From contig NZ_POVL01000002.1 of the NCBI RefSeq assembly GCF_002939185.1, positions 124,001 to 188,000 of the forward strand: 64,000 bases of DNA, read 5' to 3'. Position 1 is the first letter of the stretch, and every line of letters begins with the position of its first letter. Below are positions 46,542 through 56,243 of this stretch, piece after piece. The notes below the pieces were generated by a model, which searched no databases, was not told the DNA's origin, and worked only from the letters and a program-made list of their open reading frames with translations. The position numbers were made by a program, and so were the translations under genes. The DNA comes from Enterobacter sichuanensis (GTDB taxonomy: Bacteria; Pseudomonadota; Gammaproteobacteria; Enterobacterales; Enterobacteriaceae).

Positions 46542-47113
46542 GGTGGGCGATTCTAAATATCGTCAGCCATTAGCGCCACTCATTTTTCTATGCTTATATT
46601 TACTTTTATCCGGCCTGCCCCCTGTTTCGCGCATTCAGTTTGGTGGTTATTAAACCAATCACCACCTTGAAGTGAAGAAACTGTGAGTAACCGGGTGATA
46701 ATTGGTAAAAGTCATCTTGCTATAACCCGGCGAGCAGTGGAATAATGAAGCCGTTTTCCGCGTTAAATCCGGGTTTTGTAAGGATCTCGACGGAATGACC
46801 AATTTTGTCTGACCGATCATCCACGCAGCAATGGCGTAAGACGTATTGATCTTTCAGGCAGTTAGCGGGCTGCGGGTTGCAGTACTTCCCGGTATAAGGA
46901 TTGTTCTCTGGAGAGTTCTACCCAGGCAATTCCCCTGATAATTGCGCTGTGTTTCCGTATGAAACACAGGCAACCGACACTCTGCGCCTCTTAAGCGAGC
47001 GACAACCGTGAGGTTGGCGACGTGAATAGACACGAGGCCATCGGTTCATACCCCGGAAAGCGTCACCTTGCCCGCAGCTTTGTCGTCAATGTAAGAATAA
47101 CGAGTAAGTTACG
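46542..47113 (+). promoter_or_regulatory. Long 5' region of rne with conserved-type hairpins
   Basis: 572 bases between the divergent rluC and rne starts with no credible gene. It includes a perfect nine-pair hairpin CTGTGTTTC-CGTAT-GAAACACAG (46947-46969), a CAACC/GGTTG hairpin (47003-47016) inside a GCCTC/GAGGC closing stem (46986-47038), and an AATT-paired stem near 46926-46945. In E. coli the rne leader binds RNase E for feedback control of its own mRNA; these structures fit that role. The promoter was not located with confidence. Confidence 0.7.
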
Positions 47114-50100
47114 ATGAAAAGAATGTTAATCAACGCAACTCAGCAAGAAGAGTTGCGTGTCGCCCTTGTGGATGGGCAGCGCCTGTACGATCTGGATATC
47201 GAAAGTCCTGGACACGAACAGAAAAAAGCGAACATTTACAAAGGTAAAATCACCCGCATTGAACCAAGCCTTGAAGCTGCATTTGTCGATTACGGTGCTG
47301 AGCGTCATGGTTTCCTCCCTCTGAAAGAAATCGCCCGCGAATATTTCCCTGCAAACTACAACGCCCATGGCCGCCCAAACATCAAAGATGTTCTGCGTGA
47401 AGGTCAGGAAGTTATCGTTCAGATTGATAAAGAAGAGCGTGGCAACAAAGGTGCCGCACTGACCACCTTTATCAGCCTGGCAGGGAGCTATCTGGTTCTG
47501 ATGCCTAACAACCCGCGTGCGGGTGGCATCTCTCGCCGTATCGAAGGTGATGACCGTACCGAGCTGAAAGAAGCGCTGGCAAGCCTGGAACTGCCTGATG
47601 GCATGGGGCTTATCGTGCGTACCGCAGGCGTAGGTAAATCTGCCGAAGCGCTGCAGTGGGACCTGAGCTTCCGTCTGAAGCACTGGGAAGCTATCCAGAA
47701 AGCAGCGGAAAGCCGCCCTGCTCCGTTCCTGATCCACCAGGAAAGCAACGTCATCGTGCGTGCCTTCCGCGATTACCTGCGTCAGGATATCGGTGAGATT
47801 CTGATCGATAACCCGAAAGTCCTTGAGCTGGCTCGCCAGCACATCGCCGCACTGGGCCGTCCGGATTTCACCAGCAAAATCAAACTGTACACCGGTGAAA
47901 TCCCGCTGTTCAGCCACTATCAGATCGAATCCCAGATTGAGTCCGCCTTCCAGCGTGAAGTGCGTCTGCCTTCCGGCGGTTCTATCGTTATCGATACCAC
48001 TGAAGCGCTGACCGCTATCGACATCAACTCCGCGCGTGCGACGCGTGGTGGCGATATCGAAGAGACAGCCTTCAACACTAACCTTGAAGCCGCTGATGAA
48101 ATCGCCCGCCAGCTCCGCCTGCGCGACCTGGGTGGTCTGATTGTCATCGACTTCATCGACATGACCCCTGTTCGCCACCAGCGCGCGGTAGAAAACCGTC
48201 TGCGCGAAGCGGTTCGTCAGGATCGTGCGCGTATCCAGATTAGCCATATTTCTCGCTTCGGCCTGCTGGAGATGTCCCGTCAGCGCCTGAGCCCGTCGCT
48301 GGGTGAGTCCAGCCATCACGTTTGTCCGCGCTGCTCCGGCACCGGTACCGTGCGTGATAACGAATCTCTGTCCCTCTCTATCCTGCGTCTGATTGAAGAA
48401 GAAGCGCTGAAAGAGAATACCAAAGAGGTTCACGCCATTGTTCCTGTGCCAATTGCCTCCTACCTGCTGAACGAAAAACGTGCCGCGGTCAGTGCCATTG
48501 AAGCGCGTCAGGGTGGCGTTCGCTGCATCATCGTGCCAAACGATCAGATGGAAACCCCGCACTATCACGTGCTGCGCGTCCGTAAAGGCGAAGAGACAAC
48601 GACCCTCAGCTACCTGCTGCCGAAGCTGCATGAAGAAGAGATGGCTCTGCCTTCCGATGAAGAGCCTGCCGAGCGCAAACTGCCAGAACAGCCTGCGTTA
48701 GCTACCTTTATCATGCCTGAAGCTCCGCCAGAAACGGCGCTGGAAAAACCGGCAGCGAAAGCCGCAACGCAGAAACCAGAAGCCGCAGCGGCGAAAGCCC
48801 AGCCTGCGCAGCCTGGCCTGCTGAGCCGCTTCTTCGGTGCGCTGAAGAAAATGTTTGCCGGTGAGGAAGTTCAGCCAGAGCAGCCGAAAGAAGAGCCGAA
48901 AGCCGCTAAACCTGAGCGTCAGCAGGACCGCCGCAAGCGTCAGAACAACCGCCGCGATCGTAATGACCGCAGCGACCGTAACGACCGTAGCGAACGTCGT
49001 GACAACCGCGCTGAGAATAACGAAGGCCGTGAGCAACGCGAAGACAACCGTCGTAACCGTCGCGAGAAACAACAGCAGAACGTTGACGATCGTGAAATTC
49101 GCCAGCAGGCGGGCGATGAGTCTGAGAAGAGCAAACAGCGTGACGACCAGCAGCCACGCCGTGAACGTAACCGTCGTCGTAACGACGAGAAGCGTCAGGC
49201 GCAGCAGGAAGTCAAAAACCTGAACCGCGAAGAGCCTGTTGAACAGCAGGACGGCGAGCAGGAAGAACGCACTCAGGTAATGCCGCGTCGTAAGCAGCGC
49301 CAGCTTACCCAGAAAGTGCGTTTCGCTTCCGAAGCCACCGAAGCACCAGCAATCGCTGCGGAAACAATCGAGAACGCAGCCGGTACGCAGCTGGCAAAAG
49401 TTGACCTGCCAGCGGTCGTGGACAACAACGTAGAGCAGGATGACAACGGTGAAAACCGTGATAACGCCGGCATGCCACGTCGTTCGCGTCGTTCCCCACG
49501 TCATCTGCGCGTCAGCGGTCAGCGCCGTCGTCGCTATCGTGACGAGCGTTACCCGACCCAGTCGCCAATGCCGCTGACCATTGCCTGTGCATCGCCAGAA
49601 ATGGCCTCCGGTAAGGTCTGGATCCGCTACCCGGTTGCTCGTCCGGAGCAGGTTGTTGAAGAACAGCCGGTAACCGAAGAGGTGATTGCACCTGTCGCTG
49701 TCGCTGAAGAAGTGGTGGCTGAAGCTGCTACCGTGGTGGAACCGCAGGCTGTTGAAGCTGAAGCGCCGCAGGCGGTAGAAGTGGAAACCACGCATCCTGA
49801 AGTGATTGCCGCGCCGGTTGATGCCGCACCACAGCTGATTGCTGAGGAAGACACCGCCGTGGCTGAAAGCGTTGTGGAAGAAGCACAGCCTGCCGCCGCG
49901 GTTGAAGAAGCCGCAGAGGTTGTGGTCGAAACCGTCACTGAAGAAGTGGTTCAGGACGTAGAGATTGCCGTGGAACCTGTTCGTGAAGCCGAAGAAGCGA
50001 AAGCACCTGAGGTGAAACCAGAGCCGGTTGTTTCTGCACCAGCCGCTGCCCACGTGGCGACAGCACCGATGACGCGCGCGCCAGCGCCGGAATACGTGCC

Positions 50101-50227
50101 TGAAGCCCCGCGTCACAGTGACTGGGTACGCCCAGCATTTAACTTCGACGGTAAAGGCGCTGCAGGTGGCCACAGTGCAACGCACCAGGCGACCGCCCCG
50201 GCAACGCGTCCACAGTCTGTCGAATAA
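47114..50227 (+). CDS. rne: Ribonuclease E
   Basis: Endoribonuclease and degradosome scaffold, 1037 residues (E. coli 1061). The N-terminal half holds the S1 domain (about 35-125), a 5'-sensor/RNase H region, a DNase I-like catalytic part with metal aspartates in TAIDINSAR and IVIDFIDM, and the Zn-link CPRCSGTG. The membrane-targeting amphipathic helix is [15 protein letters not shown] (about 565-580). The C-terminal half is low complexity: Arg-rich RNA-binding parts with Asn-Asp-Arg repeats, a RhlB-site-like [13 protein letters not shown], an enolase-site-like region near [15 protein letters not shown], long Ala/Glu/Val stretches, and a PNPase-binding C-terminus ([10 protein letters not shown]). 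Confidence 0.98.
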   Translation: MKRMLINATQQEELRVALVDGQRLYDLDIESPGHEQKKANIYKGKITRIEPSLEAAFVDYGAERHGFLPLKEIAREYFPANYNAHGRPNIKDVLREGQEVIVQIDKEERGNKGAALTTFISLAGSYLVLMPNNPRAGGISRRIEGDDRTELKEALASLELPDGMGLIVRTAGVGKSAEALQWDLSFRLKHWEAIQKAAESRPAPFLIHQESNVIVRAFRDYLRQDIGEILIDNPKVLELARQHIAALGRPDFTSKIKLYTGEIPLFSHYQIESQIESAFQREVRLPSGGSIVIDTTEALTAIDINSARATRGGDIEETAFNTNLEAADEIARQLRLRDLGGLIVIDFIDMTPVRHQRAVENRLREAVRQDRARIQISHISRFGLLEMSRQRLSPSLGESSHHVCPRCSGTGTVRDNESLSLSILRLIEEEALKENTKEVHAIVPVPIASYLLNEKRAAVSAIEARQGGVRCIIVPNDQMETPHYHVLRVRKGEETTTLSYLLPKLHEEEMALPSDEEPAERKLPEQPALATFIMPEAPPETALEKPAAKAATQKPEAAAAKAQPAQPGLLSRFFGALKKMFAGEEVQPEQPKEEPKAAKPERQQDRRKRQNNRRDRNDRSDRNDRSERRDNRAENNEGREQREDNRRNRREKQQQNVDDREIRQQAGDESEKSKQRDDQQPRRERNRRRNDEKRQAQQEVKNLNREEPVEQQDGEQEERTQVMPRRKQRQLTQKVRFASEATEAPAIAAETIENAAGTQLAKVDLPAVVDNNVEQDDNGENRDNAGMPRRSRRSPRHLRVSGQRRRRYRDERYPTQSPMPLTIACASPEMASGKVWIRYPVARPEQVVEEQPVTEEVIAPVAVAEEVVAEAATVVEPQAVEAEAPQAVEVETTHPEVIAAPVDAAPQLIAEEDTAVAESVVEEAQPAAAVEEAAEVVVETVTEEVVQDVEIAVEPVREAEEAKAPEVKPEPVVSAPAAAHVATAPMTRAPAPEYVPEAPRHSDWVRPAFNFDGKGAAGGHSATHQATAPATRPQSVE

Positions 50228-50240
50228 CGACGCTGAACGT

Positions 50241-50270
50241 AAAAAGCCGACCTCCGGGTCGGCTTTTTTT
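50241..50270 (+). terminator. rne terminator
   Basis: AAAAAGCCGACC, TCCG loop, GGTCGGCTTTTTTT, 13 bases after the stop. Symmetric, so it can also serve the convergent LysR gene, whose stop codon abuts it. Confidence 0.93.
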
Positions 50271-51207
50271 ATGGCTGCTGTACGGGCTTTCTCATCCCGG
50301 TGACCTCCGGCATGACCTGCCGCATCAGTTCCAGAAAGCGCCGCAAGCGCGCTGGATAATAACGGGACCAGGGGTATACCAGATGCACCGGTAATGCCGC
50401 CGGCTGCCACTCTGGCAGTAAATGCACCAGCCGCCCCTCCCGAATATCATCCTGTACCGTCCAGCTGGATACGACCGCGACGCCAAGCCCGGTGAGGGCC
50501 GTATTGCGCGCGACATACAGACTGTCAGTGCTGAGGCGGGGTGTAATCGCCACTCGCGCGGTGGCGAGTGATGCCTCGTGAAAAAGCTCCACATGACGCT
50601 GGTAGAACGAGCTGATGGCTATCCAGGGGAGCTGTTGCAAATCCTCCGGGGTGTTAACCGTCGGGAAACGGGCCAGCAGTGCCGGAGAAGCCACCACCGA
50701 GCGCGGCACTTCAGCCAGCAGCACGGAGACGGTCGCCGGATCGACGTCCACGCCCACCCGAATCGCACAGTCAAGGTTGTCGCCGAGAAAATCAGCTGAC
50801 CGATCGTTAAGCATCCACTCGATAGAAAGCTGCGGATAACGTTGCAAAAATTCGGTTACCGGCTTCAGAAGCTGATCCTGCCCAAAGGCGTGCGGTGCCC
50901 GCACCCGCAGCACGCCTACCGGTTCATCTTCCGACTGCCCCACCTCATCTTCCAGCGCCAGCCAGCTGTCAATCACCCGACGAGCGTGTTGATAGCAGCG
51001 TTCGCCGTCATCCGTCAGCCGCGTCGTGTGGGGGGTACGCAGCAGCAGGCGCACGCCCAGCATTGTCTCAAGCGACTGTAAACGTCGGCTCACCGTGGCC
51101 TGGGTTGTTGCCAGCTGCCGTGCCGCCGCAGAGAGTGAACCCGCCTCAACAATGCGGACAAACGTCCGCATCAACTCCACCCTGTCTATACGCTCAGTTC
51201 TTTTCAT
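50269..51207 (-). CDS. LysR-family transcriptional regulator
   Basis: A 312-residue LTTR with an N-terminal winged helix-turn-helix (about 7-65, FVRIVEAGSLSAAARQLATT) and a C-terminal effector-binding domain (about 95-305). The frame opens at GTG 51249; I chose ATG 51207 (MKRTERIDRVELMRTF) as typical for the family, with a weak AAGG upstream. It is divergent from an MFS exporter gene with which it shares a palindrome-bearing gap, so it likely controls that gene. Neither is between rne and flgL in E. coli K-12. Inducer unknown. Confidence 0.88.
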   Translation of the reverse strand: MKRTERIDRVELMRTFVRIVEAGSLSAAARQLATTQATVSRRLQSLETMLGVRLLLRTPHTTRLTDDGERCYQHARRVIDSWLALEDEVGQSEDEPVGVLRVRAPHAFGQDQLLKPVTEFLQRYPQLSIEWMLNDRSADFLGDNLDCAIRVGVDVDPATVSVLLAEVPRSVVASPALLARFPTVNTPEDLQQLPWIAISSFYQRHVELFHEASLATARVAITPRLSTDSLYVARNTALTGLGVAVVSSWTVQDDIREGRLVHLLPEWQPAALPVHLVYPWSRYYPARLRRFLELMRQVMPEVTGMRKPVQQP

Positions 51208-51236
51208 CGCCTTTTTGCCTATACGCTCAACGTATA
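51187..51236. promoter_or_regulatory. Candidate LysR operator between regulator and exporter
   Basis: TATACG-CTCAA-CGTATA (51220-51236) is a perfect inverted repeat containing ATAC-N7-GTAT, close to an LTTR box. The ten bases TATACGCTCA recur at 51187, 33 bases away (about three helical turns), inside the first codons of the regulator. Confidence 0.55.
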
Positions 51237-51316
51237 AGCGTTTTACCACCGGGCTGGCTACCCACGCAACGCCTGCTGGTAAAAAATAGCTTCACACGAC
51301 GAATGAGGAACAACCT

Positions 51317-52531
51317 ATGAACACAACTACAACGCCCCATGCTGCAAGCCGCTGGGTGATTTTCATGCTGGCCCTCGGGGCTGGCTTCAGCGTGGCATCG
51401 ATCTACTACGCCCAGCCTCTTCTGCCGCTGATGGGTGCCGATCTTCATCTCACGATTGAAGGTATGGGGCTGGTTCCCACATTGACGCAAGCAGGCTACG
51501 CGTTAGGTATCCTGTTCCTGCTTCCGCTTGGCGATCGTCATGACCGCCGGACGTTAATCCTGATCAAAAGCGCGGCACTGGCCCTGTTTCTCCTCGGCTG
51601 TAGCCTGACCGGGCAGCTCCACTCTCTGCTGGTAGCAAGCCTGCTTATCGGTATGGCCGCCACCATGGCACAGGATATTGTTCCCGCCGCGGCGATCCTC
51701 GCCCCGGAAGGCAAACAGGGGAAAACCGTAGGAACGGTAATGACCGGGCTGCTGCTGGGTATCTTATTATCAAGGACCGTGAGCGGCGTGGTGGGCGAAC
51801 CGTTCGGCTGGCGCGTCATGTACCAGTTGGCGGCTGCGAGCATTGCGTTCATCGGGGTAATGATGTGGTTTGTACTTCCCCGTTTTGCCATTCACTCCAC
51901 GCTGAGCTACCCCGCGCTGATGCGCTCAATGGAGCACCTGTGGCGTCGCTATCCGGCGCTGCGCCGCGCCGCGCTGGCTCAGGGTTTTCTGTCCATTGCC
52001 TTTAGCGCCTTCTGGTCTACGCTGGCAGTCATGCTGCTGGAACGTTATCACCTGGGCAGTGCCGTCGCGGGCGGTTTTGGTATTGCCGGTGCCGCCGGTG
52101 CGTTAGCGGCCCCGCTGGCAGGAGGTCTGGCGGACAAGCTGGGCGCAGGAAAAGTCACGCAGCTTGGTGCTGTTCTGGTGACGGTCTCCTTCGCCCTGAT
52201 GTTCCTGATGCCCGTACTGGGTGTTCATGGGCAGCTGATGCTTATCGCCCTCTCTGCCGTCGGTTTCGATCTGGGTCTGCAATCCAGTCTGGTCGCCCAC
52301 CAGAACCTGGTCTACAGCCTTGAACCGCAGGCACGCGGTCGTCTTAATGCGCTGCTCTTCACGATGGTGTTTATCGGAATGGCGTTGGGTTCGGCGTTAG
52401 GCAGTAACATCTATTCGCTGGCTGGCTGGACGGGGGTAGTCGCTCTGGCAACCTTCTGCGGCATCATTGCGCTGGCAATTCGCCTGATGGAAAGCGCACG
52501 TATCGCCTCCGCTGCGGCAGAAGCAGCATAA
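51317..52531 (+). CDS. MFS transporter, probable drug/metabolite exporter
   Basis: A 404-residue, 12-TM major facilitator. The A-like motif between TM2 and TM3 reads LGDRHDRRTL, and the antiporter-type region ILLSRTVSGVVGEPFGWR resembles the motif C/TM5 area of DHA1 exporters. The start has AGGA upstream. Paired head-to-head with a LysR regulator, the common layout for inducible efflux. Substrate not predictable. Confidence 0.88.
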   Translation: MNTTTTPHAASRWVIFMLALGAGFSVASIYYAQPLLPLMGADLHLTIEGMGLVPTLTQAGYALGILFLLPLGDRHDRRTLILIKSAALALFLLGCSLTGQLHSLLVASLLIGMAATMAQDIVPAAAILAPEGKQGKTVGTVMTGLLLGILLSRTVSGVVGEPFGWRVMYQLAAASIAFIGVMMWFVLPRFAIHSTLSYPALMRSMEHLWRRYPALRRAALAQGFLSIAFSAFWSTLAVMLLERYHLGSAVAGGFGIAGAAGALAAPLAGGLADKLGAGKVTQLGAVLVTVSFALMFLMPVLGVHGQLMLIALSAVGFDLGLQSSLVAHQNLVYSLEPQARGRLNALLFTMVFIGMALGSALGSNIYSLAGWTGVVALATFCGIIALAIRLMESARIASAAAEAA

Positions 52532-52560
52532 AAAAATGCCCAATCCAGACGGATTGGGCA
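52530..52560. terminator. Terminator between the MFS gene and flgL
   Basis: TGCCCAATCC, AGAC loop, GGATTGGGCA. On the minus strand (flgL side) it is followed by T6; on the plus side no T run, but the hairpin is next to the MFS stop. Mainly the flgKL terminator. Confidence 0.85.
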
Positions 52561-52605
52561 GTAAAACATGCCCAGTTTCAAGACATGTTTCAAGAGGTCA
52601 AGATG

Positions 52606-53559
52606 TTATTTGTTCAGCTGGAACAGAGACATGCCCTGCATATCGCTAAACGCTTTATACGATGCCTGCAGGGCTGCCTGCTGCATGGTGTAGGAAGAGA
52701 TCGCTTCGTTCCAGTCAACGTCAACCAGGTCACTCATCTGCTTTGTCTGACCCAGAGCGCGGTCATCACCCAGCGTATCGAGTTTTTCCAGCTCGTTCAT
52801 CTTGGTACCCACATCCGCCACAACCGTCAGGATGTTGTTCTGGGCATTTTTAATGCCGATCTGCGTGTTGGCTATCACCTGGCTTTGCGCCGCGGCGGCT
52901 GCCGGATCGTTCTCAATCGGTGTCTTCAGCGATGCAATAGCAGAATCAAGGATTTTGAACATGTTTGTTTCGCCATACCCACCGCCCGGCAGCTCTTCAG
53001 CATTGCTGGTAATGCTGTTGAAAATCTGCTGTCCGGTATGGCTGATGGCCATCGTTCGCGCCGTATCAACCTGCTGGGTAATCGCCTCAGTGCCACCGTT
53101 ATAATCGCCGGTTGCCGCATCAAACGGTGCGCTCTCGGTTTTGTATCCCGCGAAGATAAAGCGACCGTTACCATCCGTCGTGTTGGCCAGGTTCATAAGC
53201 TGATCGCGGATCCCCTGAATATCGGTCGCCAGAGAAAGACGATCGTCATCGCTTAACGTCCCGTTCGAGGCATAAACCAGCTTCTCGCGCACGCTGGAGA
53301 TCGCGGTGTTCACCTGCGTTAACACGCTATCTTCCAGCGACACCTTTTGCGTTGCAAAGGTACGCGCTAAGGCAAACTGGCTGTTCTGGGACTGAGACTG
53401 AGACAGAACGATAGCCTGCGACGCCGCAATGGGATCGTCCGACGGACGATTAACACGCTTACCGGTGGACATCTGCTCACCGTAGCTCAGCCATCTGCTC
53501 TGGGAATCGGTGATCCCACGCATGTTCTGCTCGTACATCATCTGGGTGCTAATACGCAT
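52606..53559 (-). CDS. flgL: Flagellar hook-filament junction protein FlgL
   Basis: HAP3, 317 residues, flagellin-like: conserved N-terminal MRISTQMMYEQNMRGI and C-terminal helical region ending YKAFSDMQGMSLFQLNK, with a variable core between. Exported by the flagellar type III system. Fourteen bases after flgK and driven by the same sigma-28 promoter. Confidence 0.98.
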   Translation of the reverse strand: MRISTQMMYEQNMRGITDSQSRWLSYGEQMSTGKRVNRPSDDPIAASQAIVLSQSQSQNSQFALARTFATQKVSLEDSVLTQVNTAISSVREKLVYASNGTLSDDDRLSLATDIQGIRDQLMNLANTTDGNGRFIFAGYKTESAPFDAATGDYNGGTEAITQQVDTARTMAISHTGQQIFNSITSNAEELPGGGYGETNMFKILDSAIASLKTPIENDPAAAAAQSQVIANTQIGIKNAQNNILTVVADVGTKMNELEKLDTLGDDRALGQTKQMSDLVDVDWNEAISSYTMQQAALQASYKAFSDMQGMSLFQLNK

Positions 53560-53573
53560 TTTTCACCTCAACC

Positions 53574-55214
53574 TTAACGAATGTTGATAATTGCATCAAA
53601 GAGCGTACTGGCAGTCTGTAACACCTGGGCATTGGCCAGGTAATACTGCTGATAACGCTGCAAATTGCCATACTCTTCGTCGAGGTTTACCCCAGAGATG
53701 GTCTGCTGCTGCTTGATTAACTGGGTTTCCACATTGGCTTTCGTCTGGCTGCTCACCTTCAGTGAAGCCGTCGTGCTACCTACGGTACTGACGAGAGAGG
53801 CATACGCATCGTTGAAGGTTTTGTTGCCACCGACCACTTTGCCGTTTTGCAGATCAAGCATTTTTTGGCCATTACGGTTGTCGCTCTCACCGCCATTCTG
53901 CACCGCAGCCATGGCCAGTTTGGACTCGTCGCTGATGGCCAGATCCATGTTCATAATGACGTTGGCAACAGGCTTCACGGTAAAGCTGTCTTTGGTGTTT
54001 GCCGTGCCGCTCACATTGACCTTAAGTCCATCAAACGCCAGATTACCGCTGGCGTCCGGGCTCATCGTAAAGCTGGTTTTGTCTGATGTACGGGTGACCG
54101 TCCAGTCAGTGCCATTAAACTGCAGGGTATAATCTGTCGCCTGGACTTGTTTACTGTCCGTCACAGACGCCGTGACAACGGCGGAACCGCCGTTTTTGCT
54201 ATTGGACAGCACCGCCGGAGAACCGAAGTCGAACAGCTTGCCGCCAGCATCACCGTTAGCATCAAAACCGGCTTCATGCTGGGTGTTCATCGCATCGGCA
54301 AAGGCCAGCGCCATCTGGTTCAGACTGTTACGGGCTTTATCCAGATCTTCCGCACGGAAGGTCAGTAAACCGCCTAAAGAGCCGTTGGTGATAAACTTTT
54401 CCGGGATCTCAATGTTCCCGGCCACGTCATCGACATAGGCGATGGTGGTACGCGCCGGATCGGCGCTGGACTTCACGGCCGCCAGCTGGCTCGCTTTGCT
54501 CCCCTGCACCAGGGTATACCCGTTGCCGAGAGAGATATTAAACGTACCGCTATCCTGTACGGAAACTTCCACACCCACGATTTTGTTGAGCTCAGTCACG
54601 AGCTGGTCGCGCTGGTCAAGCAGGTCGTTAGGGGACGCGCCCGCGCCTACGCCGGTCAGACGAGAAATCTGATCGTTCAGATTGGCAATCTGTGCTGCGT
54701 AGTTGTTGATCTGTGAAACGCTGCTCGAGATGGCGGTATTTACCTGCGCATCCTGGTCGCGGAGATACTGATCGTTGGTTTTGAACTGATTCACCAGACC
54801 ACCCGCTTTACCCAGCACCGTCTGACGTGCCGCCGGGTCTTCCGCGTTGCTCACCAGTGTTTGCAGGCTCTTGAAGAAGTCCTGCAACGTGGTGGAGAGC
54901 GAGTTGGTCGTATCGGAGAGCACATCGTCGATTTTTGACATCTGCTGATAGCGCGTCGTCAGCCCGCTGCTTTGCGTCTGTGCGGCGCGCAGCTGGTTGG
55001 TAATGAAAGCGTCATACTCACGCTGGACACCGGAGACATAAACCCCGTTACCCACCCAGCCACCGCCGGTCAGCGTGCTGTTAGATGCGCCCAGCACCGT
55101 GGTCTGGCGGGTATAGCCGGCCACGTTATAGCTTGAAATATTATTACTGACGGTATTGAGTGCCGCCTGTGCAGCACTGAGGCCACTCATGGCGCTGTTA
55201 ATCAAACTGGACAT
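53574..55214 (-). CDS. flgK: Flagellar hook-filament junction protein FlgK
   Basis: HAP1, 546 residues (547 in E. coli). Rod/hook family N-terminus SLINSAMSGLSAAQAALNTV with SNNISSYNVAGYTRQ, and C-terminal GVNLDEEYGNLQRYQQYYLA and QTASTLFDAIINIR. The central domain is more variable than the ends, as usual. The frame goes on to 55241, but MSSLINSAMS at 55214 has AAGGAA 6 bases upstream and matches the family. Confidence 0.98.
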   Translation of the reverse strand: MSSLINSAMSGLSAAQAALNTVSNNISSYNVAGYTRQTTVLGASNSTLTGGGWVGNGVYVSGVQREYDAFITNQLRAAQTQSSGLTTRYQQMSKIDDVLSDTTNSLSTTLQDFFKSLQTLVSNAEDPAARQTVLGKAGGLVNQFKTNDQYLRDQDAQVNTAISSSVSQINNYAAQIANLNDQISRLTGVGAGASPNDLLDQRDQLVTELNKIVGVEVSVQDSGTFNISLGNGYTLVQGSKASQLAAVKSSADPARTTIAYVDDVAGNIEIPEKFITNGSLGGLLTFRAEDLDKARNSLNQMALAFADAMNTQHEAGFDANGDAGGKLFDFGSPAVLSNSKNGGSAVVTASVTDSKQVQATDYTLQFNGTDWTVTRTSDKTSFTMSPDASGNLAFDGLKVNVSGTANTKDSFTVKPVANVIMNMDLAISDESKLAMAAVQNGGESDNRNGQKMLDLQNGKVVGGNKTFNDAYASLVSTVGSTTASLKVSSQTKANVETQLIKQQQTISGVNLDEEYGNLQRYQQYYLANAQVLQTASTLFDAIINIR

Positions 55215-55256
55215 GGGGGTTCCTTTTATACGTTCAGACACAAGTCCTGATGAAGG

Positions 55257-55283
55257 TTATCGGCAACCTCCACCGGGACTTGA
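55257..55283 (-). promoter_or_regulatory. Sigma-28 promoter of flgKL
   Basis: On the minus strand TCAAGTCC (-35, five of eight), 11 bases, GCCGATAA (-10, eight of eight). It lies between flgJ and flgK, where E. coli and Salmonella also have a class 3 promoter. Confidence 0.85.
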
Positions 55284-55289
55284 GAACTT

Positions 55290-56243
55290 TCAGAACAGAT
55301 TTTCAATATCTGTGCTATAGGCTTTGCTGACCTTCTCGCCCATGGATTTCAGCTGCTGGATCATGCTGGTGAGCTTACGGGCATAGTTCGGATCGGTCGC
55401 GTAGCCGGCGTTTTGTAAGGCCTGCGCCCCCTGCTCCGCCGTCGCCGCCTGCGTCACAGCGGTATAGCGCGGATTTCGGCTCAGCAGCCCCACGTAATCG
55501 GACAAGGCTTCCAGATACGAGCTGTAGACGCGGAATTTTGCTTTGACCTTCACCGCGGCGCCGTTCTCGTATTCGGTAGTCGTGATCTCCGTTGTCGGCC
55601 CCTTCCAGCTGGCGGTGGCTTTGACACCAAAGATGTTGAAGCTTGGGTCGCCGTTTTCCTTACGGATCTGGCGCTGCCCCCAGCCCGACTCCAGCGCAGC
55701 CTGAGCCAGAATCAGGTGATGCGGCACGCCGCTCTGTTCACTGGCAAGACGCGCAGGCAGCGAAAGCTGCGCCAGGAAATCTTTGCTGTCACCGGAGAGC
55801 GGCTCATCATTACTGCTCGTGGCTTTGGGTATGGCCTTGCGCACCATTTGCGTCAGGGCCTGGTTCTGATAGCTGGTCACCGTTTGCAGGTCGAACTTCA
55901 TCGGCACCTGCTGCGGCTGCTCCTCAGGCTGAATGCCCTGCGCGGCTTCGGTCTGTTTCACAATCATGTCAGCCAGACCGAGGCCTTTACCGGCGGTCAT
56001 CTGCTGCGCAATCTGCTGGTCATACATGCTGGTGTACAGACGCGTTGAATCACTGCTGAACATCCCGTCTTTCGGCAGGGTTTCACGCATGCTTTTCAGC
56101 ATCATCTGGACAAACATCCCTTCCACCTGGCGGGCGACCGGGCGGATATTCGCCGCCGGGTCTTTTCCTGCTTTGGTTTTCAGTTCGTTAAGCGACTGGG
56201 CATCCCAGGCGGCACTGGTCAACAGTTTGCTATCGGTCAGCAT
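55290..56243 (-). CDS. flgJ: Peptidoglycan hydrolase / rod-capping protein FlgJ
   Basis: 317 residues. The N-terminal rod-capping half (about 1-130) has QVEGMFVQMMLKSMRE; the C-terminal glucosaminidase (about 155-317) carries the catalytic Glu in AALESGWGQ (about 185) and NIFGVKA. It opens a hole in the cell wall for the rod. Its start overlaps the flgI stop by one base. Confidence 0.97.
   Translation of the reverse strand: MLTDSKLLTSAAWDAQSLNELKTKAGKDPAANIRPVARQVEGMFVQMMLKSMRETLPKDGMFSSDSTRLYTSMYDQQIAQQMTAGKGLGLADMIVKQTEAAQGIQPEEQPQQVPMKFDLQTVTSYQNQALTQMVRKAIPKATSSNDEPLSGDSKDFLAQLSLPARLASEQSGVPHHLILAQAALESGWGQRQIRKENGDPSFNIFGVKATASWKGPTTEITTTEYENGAAVKVKAKFRVYSSYLEALSDYVGLLSRNPRYTAVTQAATAEQGAQALQNAGYATDPNYARKLTSMIQQLKSMGEKVSKAYSTDIENLF

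Noticed and set aside
48950-49100. Tandem-like repeat in rne coding sequence
   Set aside because: It encodes the Asn-Asp-Arg-rich RNA-binding segment known in RNase E scaffolds; ordinary low-complexity coding DNA.
48698-50410. 570-codon minus-strand frame opposite the rne 3' half
   Set aside because: Composition is low complexity (Phe/Arg/Leu rich), mirroring the Ala/Glu/Arg-rich RNase E tail; no SD or family match.
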